The translations under genes and the position numbers were made by a program. Under the pieces are notes generated by a model that worked only from the letters and a program-made list of their open reading frames with translations, was not told the DNA's origin and did no database searches. This document shows, piece by piece, positions 1-13,479 of a DNA stretch of 64,000 bases. The first letter of the stretch is position 1. Every line of letters begins with the position of its first letter. Source of the stretch: Chaetorhynchus papuensis (taxonomy: Eukaryota > Chordata > Aves > Passeriformes > Rhipiduridae); assembly GCA_013396525.1 (NCBI GenBank), contig VWYX01000207.1:996180-1060179 (forward strand), in the 5' to 3' direction.

Positions 1-103
1 TTTGTCTCTGCTTCTCTGTCTTATCTCTTCTACATATTTATTTCAAGAATAGTGTTTGGGCTGTTCTTAGGGCAAAGTTCAGTACAGTCCCCTGCTATAT
101 CTT

Positions 104-385
104 AGAGTCACAGAATCATTAAGGTTGGAAAAGCCTGCTCAAGTTCAACCATTACCCAGCACTGCCAAACTCCCCATAAACCATGTCCCCAAGTGCCATA
201 CCTACATGTGTTTTGAACAATTCCAGGGATGGTGATTCCACCACTTCTCAGGGCAGCCTGACCTGCGAGTGCCTGACCACCCTTTCAGTGAAGAAATATT
301 TCCTAATATCCAATCTAAACCTCCTCTGGCACAGCTTGAGGCTGTTTCCTCTTTTCCTATCACTTGTTACTTGGAAGAGGAGACT
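104..385 (-). mobile_element. CR1 LINE, 3' fragment
   Basis: Begins with AGAGTCACAGAATCATTAAGG, the reverse complement of a CR1 3' end, and continues with typical CR1 text (CCTAATATCCAATCTAAACC). 5'-truncated; a divergent subfamily with the shorter CAGAATCATT end. Confidence 0.85.
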
Positions 386-1869
386 GATCTGGCAGTACGT
401 CCATCTTACACTTGGATTTAAGAATTTTTCGATGGTGTAAGCAAGGCAGAGAACAACACCTGGCTTCACGCAGCGCACCAGGCAAATGCCACACCAGTGA
501 CAGCTTTTGGTGACCGGTGGTAGGGGCTGGGGCTGCATCTCATTGTAGGGAGGGAAAACAACATTTTTTCCTTGGCCAAATGCTGATCTGTGTGGTTGTG
601 GGACTGCCTCCTTCAGAACAAGGAGACACAGAGATGGGGCAAAACTCCATCCTAAATCTTACCAGGGCATCAATCTCTCTCTCTCTTTTTCTTAGAGTTG
701 AATTAAATGTGGTGAGACTTACTTTCCAATTTGCAACAGTGTGTTATTTTTGTCTCTGCAGACACAAATTCAAATCCTGATCTCATTAATGCTGGTGGCA
801 AAACTTCCAATAACTTCAACTGCACCAGGACTTGGCTCACTGTGAAGAAAATGTTGTTCTGAAGGCAATATGTACTGCCACAAGGCTTCAGACACCCATA
901 AATCCATCAGGCCAATGAGTATTTCCATCTGCCAACCAGCATTTGGAGTCGTGTGTGTTAACAATATGAGCTAGAGAGTGAAAGTTACCAGCAAATGCAT
1001 TTCTGCAAACATTTCTTCTGCCCTTACTGATGAGGCTTTTGCATTTACTGGCAGAAGGATGAAGAACAGCTTCCAGAGCACAGTAGTTTCTGTGTAGGTT
1101 GGCTCTTGGATGTCAGTGTGATGGACACCTTGAAAATGTTGTAGTAAGATCTGAAAAGGTTGATTTGGTTCTAAGAAAGTTGAGCTTATTTCCCAGCTCT
1201 GCCACCAACCACCTGTGTGTTCCAGGGCAAACCATTTGATCTCACCGTACCTCAGTCCCTCAGCTACAAGATTTCTAACTCCTATCCTTTGCCTATACAA
1301 AATTACAGGCAAGGCTGTAGTACACATAATAATAACAATAATAATAATAATAATGATGATGATAATGATGATGAAAATCTGGTATGTACACTGCATCAAA
1401 TCTCAGCCACCCACATCTGGCCAGCTGCATTCTGGCAGGACTCTCACAGCTGAGCAGCACACACAGGAACCCTTTAGCTGGGAAAAAAAAAATCTTTCCC
1501 ATTCCTGGTGAATAATTTTAGGACTAGACTGGTAGCAAAACCAGAGTGCAACCTGGAGGCAATTTCGCTGGCATTCTGAAATGAGTTTTATTTAAGTCCA
1601 TAAATGTTTCTGAAAAGTCTGTTTTAACAGAGGCCAGAGTGCCCTGGGGTGGCTCTCTTTAAAGAGCTTTGTTTGGTTAATAACGGTTTGTAAGTGCTGT
1701 CTGTCGGAAGTGTCGCTGCCACTATCCTGGAAAAGCGTCTGCTGGGGAACACAGGTACCTTGTGTTTGCAGAGGTGCTTTGAGTGTTTTCCTTCCCAATA
1801 ACGCCTGTCAGTGCCCCGAGCCTGTGTGGCCACAGTGAAATGATGTTCTGCTGAATGGCCACGTGTCAC
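386..1869. other. Intergenic, no gene seen
   Basis: Unique AT-rich DNA with the trinucleotide repeat at 1,326. Open frames are short and without recognisable domains. Confidence 0.7.
1326..1376. repeat. AAT/ATG trinucleotide microsatellite
   Basis: An AAT run passing into ATG repeats, imperfect, about 50 bp. Translated frames across it give runs of Ile, Asn, Met or Tyr and are not genes. Confidence 0.95.
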
Positions 1870-2092
1870 TGTTGTAATGCGGACACGTAGAAAAACCACA
1901 CGAGTCCAGGTCAGTAGAAAAGCAGCAAAGCCGGGGGTTTAATGGCTTTTTTCCTGAGGTTTTTATATGTTAGTTAGCAAAGTGAGCTAGATGGCATAAA
2001 GTAATTGGTTCTCTGGCCATCCACCCCTCTAGGGGATTGGCCCAACTCTAGCACGTCCATTCCCAAGTGTTTTTCTATTTGAAGCCATAACA
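1870..2092 (-). mobile_element. Probable solo LTR of an endogenous retrovirus
   Basis: Read on the minus strand, the 223 bp start TGTTATGGC and end TTACAACA, i.e. TG...CA termini. They contain a TATA-like CATATAAAA (about 1,960-1,969) and, some 20 bp later, a CATTAAA polyadenylation-type signal (1,938-1,944), the usual U3-R order. A short palindromic segment CCTCTAGGGG lies in U3. Target-site duplications are not evident, and no gag, pol or env sequence flanks it. Confidence 0.5.
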
Positions 2093-4598
2093 ATCTGGGA
2101 AAAACAAGTGCAGGTGTGGATATTGATAAACACTGGTAACTTTGTTTTAGTTAGCATGCATGGGAAAGACAGAGTTCTCACAAAATACTGGAGAGCTGAA
2201 GAATTTCACTGCTAAAGCTCTGTCAGCATCTACAGCCATGGTCTTGTGCTACATCCACACATTCATTTCTTCAGTGGCAGGTGGGATGTCACCGTGGGGA
2301 GCAGATGGTATTGCCCTGGGATTTGGGGAGGTGAACCTCTCAGGGAAATCACCAGGTCATTTCTGAGCAAGGACAATCCCTGGCAGACCCCTGCTGCAAC
2401 CGCAGCTGGATGTGCTATGGTGAGAATAAAGGCCACATCTCACCTGACGGAGCGGGGACTCAGTTCGTGGCACAGAGAGGATCCTGCTGGGATGGTGAAT
2501 AGTTGCCATGGGGATGCCCTGAATTGGGAGCCAAAGCCACAAATCCTGGCAATAACTGCCAGAGAAAGGAAAAGATTAGTCATTTCAATCTCTATGTTTG
2601 TATTTAGTGGGAAGTAGGACTTCCAAGTGACCTTGGGAAATACTCAGAATTGTACCTAGTGCTGTTACCTCTCCAAGCATGGACTGTATGAAAACATGAT
2701 CACTGCTATTTCTGCTAAAATCCCACAGTTTGGTTTCTCTGCAACCACTGTTTCAAGCCTCCGGGTCCTTTCAGAGAGCCCAGCTCCATCTTGGAGGGAT
2801 CAGCTGCACTATTTCCACCCCTCAAATCTACTCCAGCAGCTTCAGTTTGGATAAAATTACAGCAGCCATCAATCCAGTGCTCATACTCCAGAGCTGACGC
2901 TAATCACCACAGAGGGGAAGGAAGCAATTTTCTTCACACTTTATTACTGTGCAGCCCCTGTCCCCACAGATCTCGGTGCCGCTCTTTGTTTTGCATCCTT
3001 GAGGAGCATCCATCACCATCCAGGGATGGACAAGCTGACAGAAAACCAGGCTGGGCAGACCACTGCCCTGGCCAGGCGGGATTCGCCTGACCTAACTGCG
3101 GCTGCCTGCAAGCTTGGCTGATGCCAGATACCTTTTTCTAGTTGGTGGAGAGAGTGGGAGAGGGTCAGGGGATGATTCATCCCATGCTAGGAGAGGTGTC
3201 TGAGGCAGCCAGGATAAATGACCCTTCAGAGGCCCAGCTCTGTAGGTGGAGCCCGTACGATTCACCCCTGTGAGATTCCAGATTTCTCCATGGCTGTAGT
3301 GGAGAGAGGCGTTCCTCAACTCCCCTGGCCATGGGTGCTGTATTCAAGGCCGTCTGCAGCATTTCTCCTTCAGATGAATGAAATTCCAGAGGATTTGCTT
3401 TTGCTTAATACAAAATTTCCCCCAACATGCTGCATCTTAGCAGGTTGATGCAGGACACTAGAGCAATATGGATGTACCATGATAATAATAAAAATTGCTG
3501 GTTTGGAAAAGGGAAATATAACAGCTGAAACTCAGCAGAAGGGGCCAGTGAGAAGTCCTGTTCCAAAATGATTGTGCACTGAGATGAGGTGGAAGAGGAG
3601 GGGAAGTTTTATTAATTATCGTACTTAAACCTGAGTGCAACGGCAAACATTGCTGCTTTTAAAACTTCCCAGCTGTTCCTTCCTTTGTTCTGGTGACTGC
3701 TTGGAAGTCTGAGCAGTGATAAAAGCAAGGGCTCTTAAAGCAGTTTGCAAAGTTGTAGGAGACTTTAAACAGCTGGTATGATAAAACACCCACATTTCCC
3801 CTGACAAATGTAAGCTCCACCGGTAGCTTTTAGTGCAGGGATCCGTACCAGAGCCATAAAAGAAATCAAATGGTTAAGTGTGGAGGTGAGGTCCTGGGTT
3901 TTCCCAGCTCAGTAAAGATATATCCAACCAGCTATTATCACACAGGTGCACGTATATCATTCAACATCAGACATCAAGGAAAAGTAATCGCCTGGAGCGA
4001 GAGAGTAAAGTTCAATGAAAGTTTGAAAGCGTTACACACCAGCACTCCTGGAAGGATAATCAGACACACACACAAAAAAAATTACTCCCATGCTTTTGTT
4101 TGGTTGATGAGTTTGGGTTTTCTGGCTGTATCAAATGAGATCTACAAATCCGTCTTCATTAGACTTCTTCTAAAAACAATTGTACATTTCCTGGAAGCTC
4201 ATTAACAGAGGAGCATTGCCAGGCTCTTATTCATAATGACCCTGATTCAACAAAGTAGTTAAACATGTGCTCTGGGACTGATGATTTATAATAATACAAA
4301 CTATAAAAGGAACCCAGATTTTTTTCTAAGTTGTAGAAAAAACTAAGCCCAGATTTCATTTGAATATTTAGTGAAAATTCTGGTCAGTCCCTCTTTTCTT
4401 TGATCTGATTTGTTTCAAATAATAAGTCCAGTATCTACCTATCTATTATTCCATCATTCAGCATAAATTCATGCTGAGCTCAAAATTCTTGATGACTCCA
4501 CCTTAGCATCTACTGATTCCTCTTTCTCTCTTCTGAAGTACTTCAAATACCCCAGAGGCTGGGAGGGCAGCAGCTGTTGTCTGTTGAGCACAAGAATA
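2093..4598. other. Intergenic, no gene seen
   Basis: Nothing recognisable on either strand apart from short open frames; no repeats that I can name. Confidence 0.7.
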
Positions 4599-4850
4599 TA
4601 GAATCATGGAACGGTTTGGGTTGAGACAGGCCTCAAAGTTCAGCTATTCCAACCCCCTGCCACAGGCAGGGACACCTTCCACTATCCCAGGTTACTCCAA
4701 GCCGTGTCCAACCCAGCTTTGAACAATTCCAAGGATGGGGTAGCCACAGATTCTCTGGGCACCCTGTGCCAGGGCCTCACCACCCTCTGAGTAAAGAATT
4801 TCTTCCTAACATCTAATCTAAATCTACCCTCCTTCATCTTAAATCCATGT
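4599..4850 (-). mobile_element. CR1 LINE, 3' fragment
   Basis: Starts TAGAATCATGGAACGGTTTG and carries CAGGGACACCTTCCACTA and TTTCTTCCTAACATCTAATC, all CR1 3' region on the minus strand. 5'-truncated. Confidence 0.9.
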
Positions 4851-7800
4851 AGGTAAAGGCCTTTCATGTAGGTTTACATTTATTTTTTAACAGCTTAAAT
4901 ATCTTTTCCTATGCAGTTTCCTCACTAGAACAGATTCCCTGTTCCTGGCTGAATGGTGACCCAGCTTTGGTCCTTATTCCAATCACTTCCAAGGCATCAG
5001 CATCTACTGCTGCTTTTCCTAATTTATTGCTACTTCACTGTTCCTGTTCCTGTAGGATGATAGCCCCAACAGTGATTAATCCCTTACTACATCCTAAACT
5101 CTGTACAAACATGTAGGCAGAGATTAACATCCCTCTGAGAAGCCTATAACCTAAATAGATGAAATAAATTAGGAGGTGAAGTGATTTGCCAGGAGGAAAA
5201 GCTGATTTTTGGATTTGCACCTGACGGCGCCAGGTCTCGCTGCCTGGTCATTAATTCTCCGTTCCCCAGGGGAGCACGTGTGTTACCTGCTGGAAGTCCA
5301 CAGCTGGAAAACCTTCCAGCTACAGCTTTCCCATTGCAGTTCTGCTGGAGACAAATCGCTCCTTGCTTGACACATGGAGTTGTACGAAGTCTCATTACAG
5401 AAAATGTTTTATGCTGTCGATCTTCCAAAGCATCGTTGCTGCCAGCAGGGCACTGGCTTCAGAATGGGCGGATTGTGCTTCCAAAAGCTAATTAAAATCA
5501 TTAGTGGCTCCCTCAGATCAGTTGCCAGAAGCTATCCTTCATGACAGCAACCTCACATTCCCCTTGTCTGCTTGGGTACATTTAAGAGTCATTCTGAAGT
5601 TTATTATCTACCTTTTTAAAAATAATTCATGGTTATTTTATGGTAAGGGGAGACATCTTAAAATGATTATGTATACCCAGATAAGCAATAAAAATCACGA
5701 AGGTCAAGAAAGAGAGGGCCTGTTTTGAATGTTACAAGTGTTCTGTATCTGCTGCTGGGTTCAAGGCCAGAACCTTTGCCAAATCCCCCGAAGTCAGATA
5801 TTTTTGCACTCTCTGCCTGTTACAAATGGAAGCCACAGAGCTGCTCAATGGGAAGGGGATGGAAAGATGAAAGGGGAATTCTCAACCAGAAAATAGTCAT
5901 TGAGTCACAATATCACCATTTAGGATTTCTTTTCCTTTGCCCTGAATTTCTATTTCCCTCATTCTCTACCTTTCCCAGGTTTGTAACCTTTGGGAATGGA
6001 TAGAAACAGGAGTTTCATGCAAGCAAGTCTATGTCTATTTGTAATATAGATAAAAACTTTGACCAGGATTTATACTGCTTACCTGAATACCAAAGAGTAG
6101 TCCCTGGACTGAGAAGGGTGGTTCAGTTCACTGAATACAAGCTGTGACCCTCAATAAATCAAAATAATACTGCTCTCCTCTGGACGCTTTCTTGTCTTGT
6201 CTGTTTCAAGTATATTTTACTTGCCTTCCCCAGTTGGTACAGTGGATTCTCCAGCTGCTGACACAAGGCATTTTGAGATTTGTAAGCCACATTACACCTG
6301 CAGAGTGCTGGGTGACAGCTGTGAGAGGTGCATTTGTTCCAGCTCTGCTCAGAGCTGCTGGCTACAAACATTTGTAAGGAATGGCTTTGAGCTGAAGTTA
6401 TGTAGATTTAGATTTAGACATTAGGAAGAAATTCTTTACTGTGAGGGCAGTGAGGCCGTGGCACAGGTTGCCCAGAGAAGCTGTGGATGCCCCTGGATCC
6501 CTGGAAGTGTTCATAGCCAGGCTGGATGAGGCTTTAAGCAGCCTAGTCTAGGGGAAGGTGTTCCTGCCCATGGCAGAGGATTGGAAATGGATGATCTTTA
6601 AAGTCCCTTCCAACCCAAATCATTCTATGATTTTGGCAGGGAAATTGAGTGTCTAAAACAAAGGATTTGAGGCTACTGTGAGCAGTTCTTTGTGTGGCAG
6701 ATTGCTTTCATGGACATGGAAACTCGTGCTGGAAGCATGGTTCTAATAATTAAATTCATTTGGATATTTTATGTAGAGTGTCAGTTTAGCTTTGTAATAA
6801 TAAATTCCAGTTTTTCTTCTGTTTGCAGCAATTTAACTCTTACTGGAAGAATAATTTCTGTTCTGCTTCTGCTTCCCACTCACTGATTAACTCTAGTGCC
6901 ATGGATTTATCCCCCTATATGGTTTTTAAAAAGCACAGGATCACCTGTAAGATGGGGCTGCCCATTGCATCTCTGCTCAGGGCTGCCAGTGATTCCAGCA
7001 CAGCACAGTGCAGCTCTAAGTGCTTTTGTCCAAAAAAAAAAGAAGATGGAAAGAATGTTCTTTATGACTCTCTCCTACAGTGAGCATCTTCCATGGTGAT
7101 GAAAGGTCCTGGTCCACTTCCTGCCTCTCCCACCTGGAAAGGCAACATAACAAGGACAACATTCCCTGGCTTTAGCTGTGTTGCTGCCCAGTCTGGATTT
7201 GCTAAAATCCCCTGAAATAACCATTTAAACCCAAATATGAACAAAAGTTTCTGCAAGCCTGATTCTTGCCATGCAGAAAGGCTGTACCTGTGGCAGCTGA
7301 CCCACCCTGCTCAGTAACAGCCACCTCTGCAGCCATTCTGGAGGGCAGCAGCCATCCAGCCACATTTATCAGTTCATAGTGAATGACCACAGTTGCTCTG
7401 TGCATCCCTCACCTAACGACAGGCTGCCTTCAGAAGTTTTACAGCTTTTTTTTTTTGGTAGTAGGAAGCATCCTTCCAGTGAACATAAGACCATTTGATG
7501 TTACAATAAACCATTCTGCTGGCTCAAATCAAAGATGAGGCACCGAGGTGTTGTAAAAATCTTTGAGTCAACGAAAGACAGCTGGTTGAATCATTTCCCA
7601 GATTTTCATATGACTCATAAATTTGTTACATAGTGAGGAAATTCCCTGAAAGCTTCTTGGCAGGCACCACCAGTCTGACCAGTAGCTAAGAAACACATAA
7701 CCTTCCAGTTGTAGGGAGGCAGCAGTGTGGGGAGGAAACAAAGAACACTCTGCCTTCAGGTTTGAGCCTGGGGTCAGCTGGAAATGAATTTCTGCCACCA

Positions 7801-8030
7801 AAGCCACAATCCTTCTGCACAAGGGGACAGGACATTGAAGTGACAGCTCTGGGTTGTCATGAGAATTTCCACAAAAGTCTTGTCTCCTCCTCTCTCTCAT
7901 TCCACTCCACTGCGCTTGTGCACAGAAAGACACGTGTCCAGACTCCACAGCAGTGACCTGGTGGTGCAGATACCTGTATCAGTCAAATAAATGAAATTAG
8001 ACCTTATCCATGCTAACCAAGAGCTGTAAA
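4851..8030. other. Intergenic, one CR1 copy inside
   Basis: Apart from the CR1 fragment at 6,380, I see only unique sequence with short open frames. Confidence 0.7.
6380..6633 (+). mobile_element. CR1 LINE, 3' fragment
   Basis: Runs from a GATTTAGACATTAGGAAGAA segment to the 3' end CATTCTATGATTTT. Contains GCCCAGAGAAGCTGTGGATG and AGTCCCTTCCAACCCAAATC. Confidence 0.92.
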
Positions 8031-8225
8031 TTCATAGAATGGTCTGGGTCGAAGGGACTTGAAATATCAACTCATTCCAACCCTCTTCCATGGTCAGGGA
8101 CCCCCTCCACTAGACCAGGTTGCTCCAAGCCCCGTCCAACCTGGCCTTGAACACTTCCAGGGATGTGGCAGCCACAGCTTCCCTGAGCAACCTGTGCCAG
8201 TGTCTCATCATCCTCTGAGGGCTAG
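8031..8225 (-). mobile_element. CR1 LINE, short 3' fragment
   Basis: Begins TTCATAGAATGGTCTGGGTC and continues through CCAGGTTGCTCCAAGCCCCG, CR1 3' end on the minus strand. Truncated after the CATCATCCTCTGAGG segment. Confidence 0.9.
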
Positions 8226-9130
8226 CGAAGCACTGGAACATGACAGGCAGCCCAAATCCTGTCTGATTTGGGCATCTAACTAATGACAAAACTTGAGATG
8301 TTTCTTCCACCAAGACCCACATTTCTTTGGGTAGTTAATGGGAAGCACCTTTGAGAGCCTCTAAAGGGAAAAGCCTGCCTACTGTGAGCAGCTAGGTTGG
8401 GTATTTGTGTTCCCCACAAAACCTTCAAAGCTGGTTTGGATTTTTTACTCTCACCACTGATTGTATGTGGACATAAATGTCTTGCTTCAAGGGAACCAAT
8501 TAATTAGACACCTATAGCCTTGGCACAGATTGGGGCACAGTGATGTGGACCCCAAATTAAGCTGTATAAACAAATACCAGTGAGGCCAAGATCTTGCCTG
8601 GCACCTCAGAGACCATTTGAGCATGGAGCTGTCTCCATTACCCCAGCGAAATGGAGTTTGTCCACAAAACTCTTCCAGCTTCAGATGCTGCTGGTACACA
8701 CAACTGCACTTGAATTTCTCCATGATCCCTTATTTGTGGCCAAAGGAAAGGAAGAGCAGGTTCCTCTCATCCCAAGATATTGAAGCTCCATGTGACCTCA
8801 GGTACCATGCAGATAATCTCACAATAACTTTTTTTCATGTCCCTGTGAAATATAAAGAGTAAACCCAGGTCACACTGTTGATAGCTGGGATGTAGAATCA
8901 TGAGTAACACTGTAGTAAACCTCAACAGTGCAGCATTTGGTTGTTCTGTTGGGTCTCTAAGCTCTGCACCTCATTATCCTTCGAGGACCCCCCAAGGCAT
9001 CTGCAGGGCTTGGTGAGACAAGCCCTTGCACGGGGGCTGTGCATGTCTCAGGTTGTAGCACAGACGCTGAGGTGCTTTGGGGTGTTGGCAGACAGGTCAA
9101 CTCCGGGTTTTTCCCGGTCACTGGTACCAA

Positions 9131-9161
9131 ACCCACAAACCCACAAACCCACAAACCACAA
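9131..9161. repeat. 8-bp tandem repeat, unit ACCCACAA
   Basis: Three full units and one shortened unit in a row, in unique sequence. Confidence 0.9.
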
Positions 9162-9981
9162 CTCCAGCGCATTGGGTTGGGTGATGGAAGTGAGACTGTC
9201 CGGGTTAGAGAGTGTGAAGATGATGGGGACCACCTTGCAGAGACTTGGGGACCACCAGAGAGGCGTGGGCTCCTGTTTGGGGCCCGTCAGTGCTGATATT
9301 TTACCCGGTGCTTAAGCAGAAGCTGTGTGACCTGACAATTCACCCCACAGAGTTTGCACACATTTAATTAATTCATCAGGTAATTCAACAACCGTGGACA
9401 ACCATGGATAAAAGTCCCACTGAAGTCCCAGTGCATGAGCACACACAGGCCCAGGCACATCTAATGGAACGTGGCTCCCGCTCCCCAAATCCCGCTGTGC
9501 TTAAAATGGCCAAAGGAAACACAAATGACATTTTGTTTCTTCCCCATGAAAAACACTTGCAAAACCCTGACCGGCAAGAATGGATTGCATTTCAGGGACT
9601 TGTTTATTCATCTGAAGCTCAAAAGATTTAAGAGTTTAAATAAAACGTCTGAATGAGGCTCCGTGTATGTGAGGCTCTGAAATGCTCTTTTTAAGAGACA
9701 GACGCCTGACGCCTTGGAGGAGCTCCTCTGTGGCAGAGAGGGGTTTAGCGGCTTCAGTCGGCTGCAATTAATGCTGATCAGGGCTTCGAACTGGTTGACA
9801 ACACAGAAAATCCTGCCCACTTCAGCCCTCCAAAATATCTTCCCGTGTCACATATTTGTCACAGCTTTAACTTCAAATTGCAGCATGAAATACACAGCCC
9901 ATCACCAGGTTAGGGGTAAAAATGTTCCTAGGAACTCAGAAACTTTACCAAACCGTTATTCTGACTGCTTTCCAGATCAAG

Positions 9982-10014
9982 CTTCTTTTTTTTTTTTTTC
10001 TCTCTCTTTCTTTC
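9982..10014. repeat. Pyrimidine tract
   Basis: A T run followed by TCTCTCTTTCTTTC, a low-complexity stretch. Confidence 0.9.
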
Positions 10015-12417
10015 GGTTGCTTTAATTTACTAGAGGAAGCAAAGGCAAATAGTTTAATCATAACCATCCCTAGGGGCAATTTAGAATCATTTTCTCATTA
10101 GTGCCTATAATATGCAGTATAAGTAATGTTCAATCAGATGGTGGCTACAAAGGCCTGTGCAGACAGTGAAATGAAACGTACTCCAAAGCCAGGAATAGCT
10201 CAATGAGAATAATCTTGTCTTTTTGTATCTTGCTCCTTTGCTGGTGGGTGAACAGGATTTCTAGCCCTCCCCCCCTTTATTCTCTTTCTGGTTTGGGGGG
10301 GATGAATCAAACTTTCTCCTAAATAGTAAAATCAAGTTATAGAAGTGGAGAGATTCCAAGACTATTAAGGCTCCAGGGAGTTCAGTCACAGACAACCGAA
10401 GGCAGGAAGTATTTGATGGGGGAGAAGAAAATAAAAATATGAGGGAGCAGGAAATACGTGCTCCATAAAGATGATTTAAGTGGGAGACATATGTCACACA
10501 CCCATAAGGAGGGTCCAACCGGAGTACCTGAGGGTATTTTGGGAGAGACTGTGGCTTCAAAGGCTTCTTCATCCCCAAAAGCTTCTCAGGCTGTGATACA
10601 ATTACCCCCCTCCCCAATTTCATCACACCACCTCGTGTGGGTCAGGATTGAAGATGGATCTTGAAAATGACTCCAATTAAAAAACAAGCTATGAAGATTC
10701 AAAATGGTGGGGCGGGAAGTTCTTGCACCATTTCTCCTGCCAAAGCTGGCACACATGGGATTACACCCCAATATGTTGGTGGGTAGACAAGCAGAAATAA
10801 AATGGTCATTACTTGGATGGCCAGCAGCTCAGTGGTTGCTCTCTTGCTCCTGTCAGGTGGGATGGGCTTCTCAGTGACAGCTACACCACATAACTGGGAT
10901 CTCATGGATCATCCTGACCATGATGGGGAGCCCAAAGAGCAATGCCTGTGATTCCAGCACAAGCTGGGACCTGAGGAAGGTAAATGCTTTCTTCTTCCCA
11001 GGAAAAAACTCAGTAAGACCCTTAGCTGTGTTCCTCTCTGTATCTGTCAGTAGGCTCTTGGCATGCTCAGGGTGGTACCTACTGGCTTTGATGGACCATG
11101 TCTGGGAGAAGGGCAAATTCTGGGATTTCCTGCTTTCCAGTTGGCCCAGGTTGATGACTGGGATTGGATATTGTCTCTTGGACAGCTAAGTCTCGACATA
11201 AAAATAAAATGCAGTGGCTTCACTGGCCTGGTTTTTATAGGTTGGAAGAGACACTGGTGCTGCTCCCAGCATCCACAGAGATCAAAGGTATGAAATTGGA
11301 CTCCATAGCAAGGGGTTTTGCAGATCGTTTTTCAGGATCATTCAATGAGGGTTTGAACCTCCCAAGTTTCACTTAATTCTTCATAACTGAATAAAACCAA
11401 AAAATTCAAAGTGAAACTCTACCCAGAAATCCACGTTCAGCTTGGTTTTGGATGGAAACCAAAGGAAATCATTTAATCCCAACATGGTTTCTACCAGAAG
11501 CTCTGCTTTGGTCTGGGTTTGGTTGAAGCTCAGCTTTTGCTTCCCTTTGCTGAACAGTTCATGTAAACTATGGGATAAGAAGAAACAAATTCAGGAAATA
11601 CTTGTGTATTTTCCTTTAACGGTTCAAAAACATCTCCTGAATTCTATCAAACACATCAGTTCCATAAAACTTGAGAAAATACATCAGTCCAAACTCTCTG
11701 TAAATTGGAAAGAAGAGAAATTTTTCACTGTTTATCTTCAACACAAATACCGATACCCCAGCACTGGAAGAACAAGGATATGTAGCCTGCATTTTTTCCC
11801 CGTAGGTGGGAAAAAAAGACAACTTCAGAAAAGATTATTTGATTTGAGGAACAAAAATGAAGGCCTTAATTAATGCCATAAACAAGCTTTCCTCTCACTT
11901 TTACAAAGTCTGAAGGAAGCAAAAGCAGCACATTTGCTGCTACAAGAGACTTGGAGGATTTTTACCCCGAGATCCCAAAAATGATGGTATTATACAAATG
12001 TCCTATTCGGCAACAGACTTCGAGTGATCAAGGACAAGCCTAATTATTGTCTTATCTCATGGATCATGGCAAGGAAAATTCTATTAAATAGGAGGATGGC
12101 AGGACTGTTCAGATAGTAGGTGAACAGTTAGTAATGGGTATGGAGAATGGATCTTTCTTATTTTAGTATGTGTTTGTGTAAGTCCCACGAGAGACTGTCA
12201 CAAGCGGCAAGTTTACAAGACAGGCTTGTCTGGCTCGTATCCTCTTGACCATGAGAACATGGAGCTTCATAGGAAGGGACAAGAAACCAAAATTTATGCT
12301 TATGGGATGAGCAGTTTTTTAGTTCAGCCAACAATTAGGGGCAGCCTGAACTCAGAGGATGAAGTTCTTGCTCCTTTGGGCTCACAGATGAATTGGGGTC
12401 TGTAGATCTGGATTATT

Positions 12418-12545
12418 CCAGGCCAGGTTGGACAGGGCTTGGAGTAACCTGGTCTAGTGGAAGGTGTCCCTGCCCATGGCAGGGGTTGGAATGAGATGAT
12501 CTTTAAGGTCCCTTCCAGCTGAAACTATTGTGTGATTCTGTGATA
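12418..12545 (+). mobile_element. CR1 LINE, very short 3' fragment
   Basis: About 130 bp from CCAGGCCAGGTTGGACAGGG to a TGTGATTCTGTGAT end, CR1 3' region on the plus strand. Confidence 0.88.
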
Positions 12546-13479
12546 CTACTGTAAACTGGTGTTTCCCCTTAGGCATTCTGGGTGGCAAAAATACTTGTTT
12601 ACAGAGTTTGGGGCATGATTGTTGCTCCACAGGGAGCGCTGGGCATCTGCAAACTGTATGCTTGGCAAACTCACACCCTGGAGATATTTCGTGGAAATTC
12701 CACTCACTGGTTTTTTGGTTGTTTCTCCACAAATTCCTCGTTAATACATTCTCCACTAATAAATCTTTTCATTGCTCAACCAGCTCTGCAAGAAAACAAA
12801 AGTACTGTTGGGGGAGCATTTGATTGCAACATTTCTTTCTACAGAAATAATTATCATCCAATAAAGTTGGAAGGAGCTTGGCAGAGTAAAATCCTCCACT
12901 GGGACTGGATCCTCTTGAAAAGACTCAAATTAATTCTGCCGTTGCCATGATTTGATTAGATCTTGTTTCACATGTGGTTGAGCTTCAAAACAGAGATTTA
13001 TATCTGTGCAGCTAACCTGTGTAACAGCACTTGTTGCTCCTTTTAACTTTATTTAATACACTGAATGCAGCACATAAGCATATTTTAAAGCATGTAAAAA
13101 AGCAAACCGAAGGAAAATATTTAAAATACTGACTCACACACATGATGTTTTTGTGCTTCTCTTCTTACACTGTCTGCAAAAACATAATGTGTTTTGGCCA
13201 GGCCATTGTCAGAACAGACAGAGATTAATTACTACAGCCATTTGTTCTGTTACAGAAAAGATAAAAATAACTCATGAGTCATGACAACAGTGAGCACTGT
13301 GGAGCCAAATCCCGCATCCTATTTGCCATTTTCTAGCCTCAGCGCAGAAGAAGAGATGTGATTTTGAGAAATGACCTGATGCTATCTTTAGTCCCTCTGT
13401 GGTGTTTGCACAGCCGGGGAAGCCAGTGCCTTTAGGGACACGCAGACGTGCTTCAGGGGAGGGTGTCCTGCTGCAGGCG
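12546..13479. other. Intergenic, AT-rich, possible conserved block
   Basis: Repeat-free AT-rich DNA with homeodomain-type ATTAATTA and TTAATT cores and an AP-1-like ATGAGTCAT near 13,273. No gene seen. Confidence 0.6.

Larger units (their letters stand above)
8226..12417. other. Intergenic, simple repeats only
   Basis: Holds the ACCCACAA repeat and the pyrimidine tract. The block at about 10,025-10,240 looks like old, constrained non-coding DNA by composition only. The 143-codon open frame at 11,442-11,873 has no recognisable domain and is probably chance. Confidence 0.65.

Noticed and set aside
971..1399. Isoleucine-rich 142-codon frame
   Set aside because: Produced by the AAT/ATG microsatellite.
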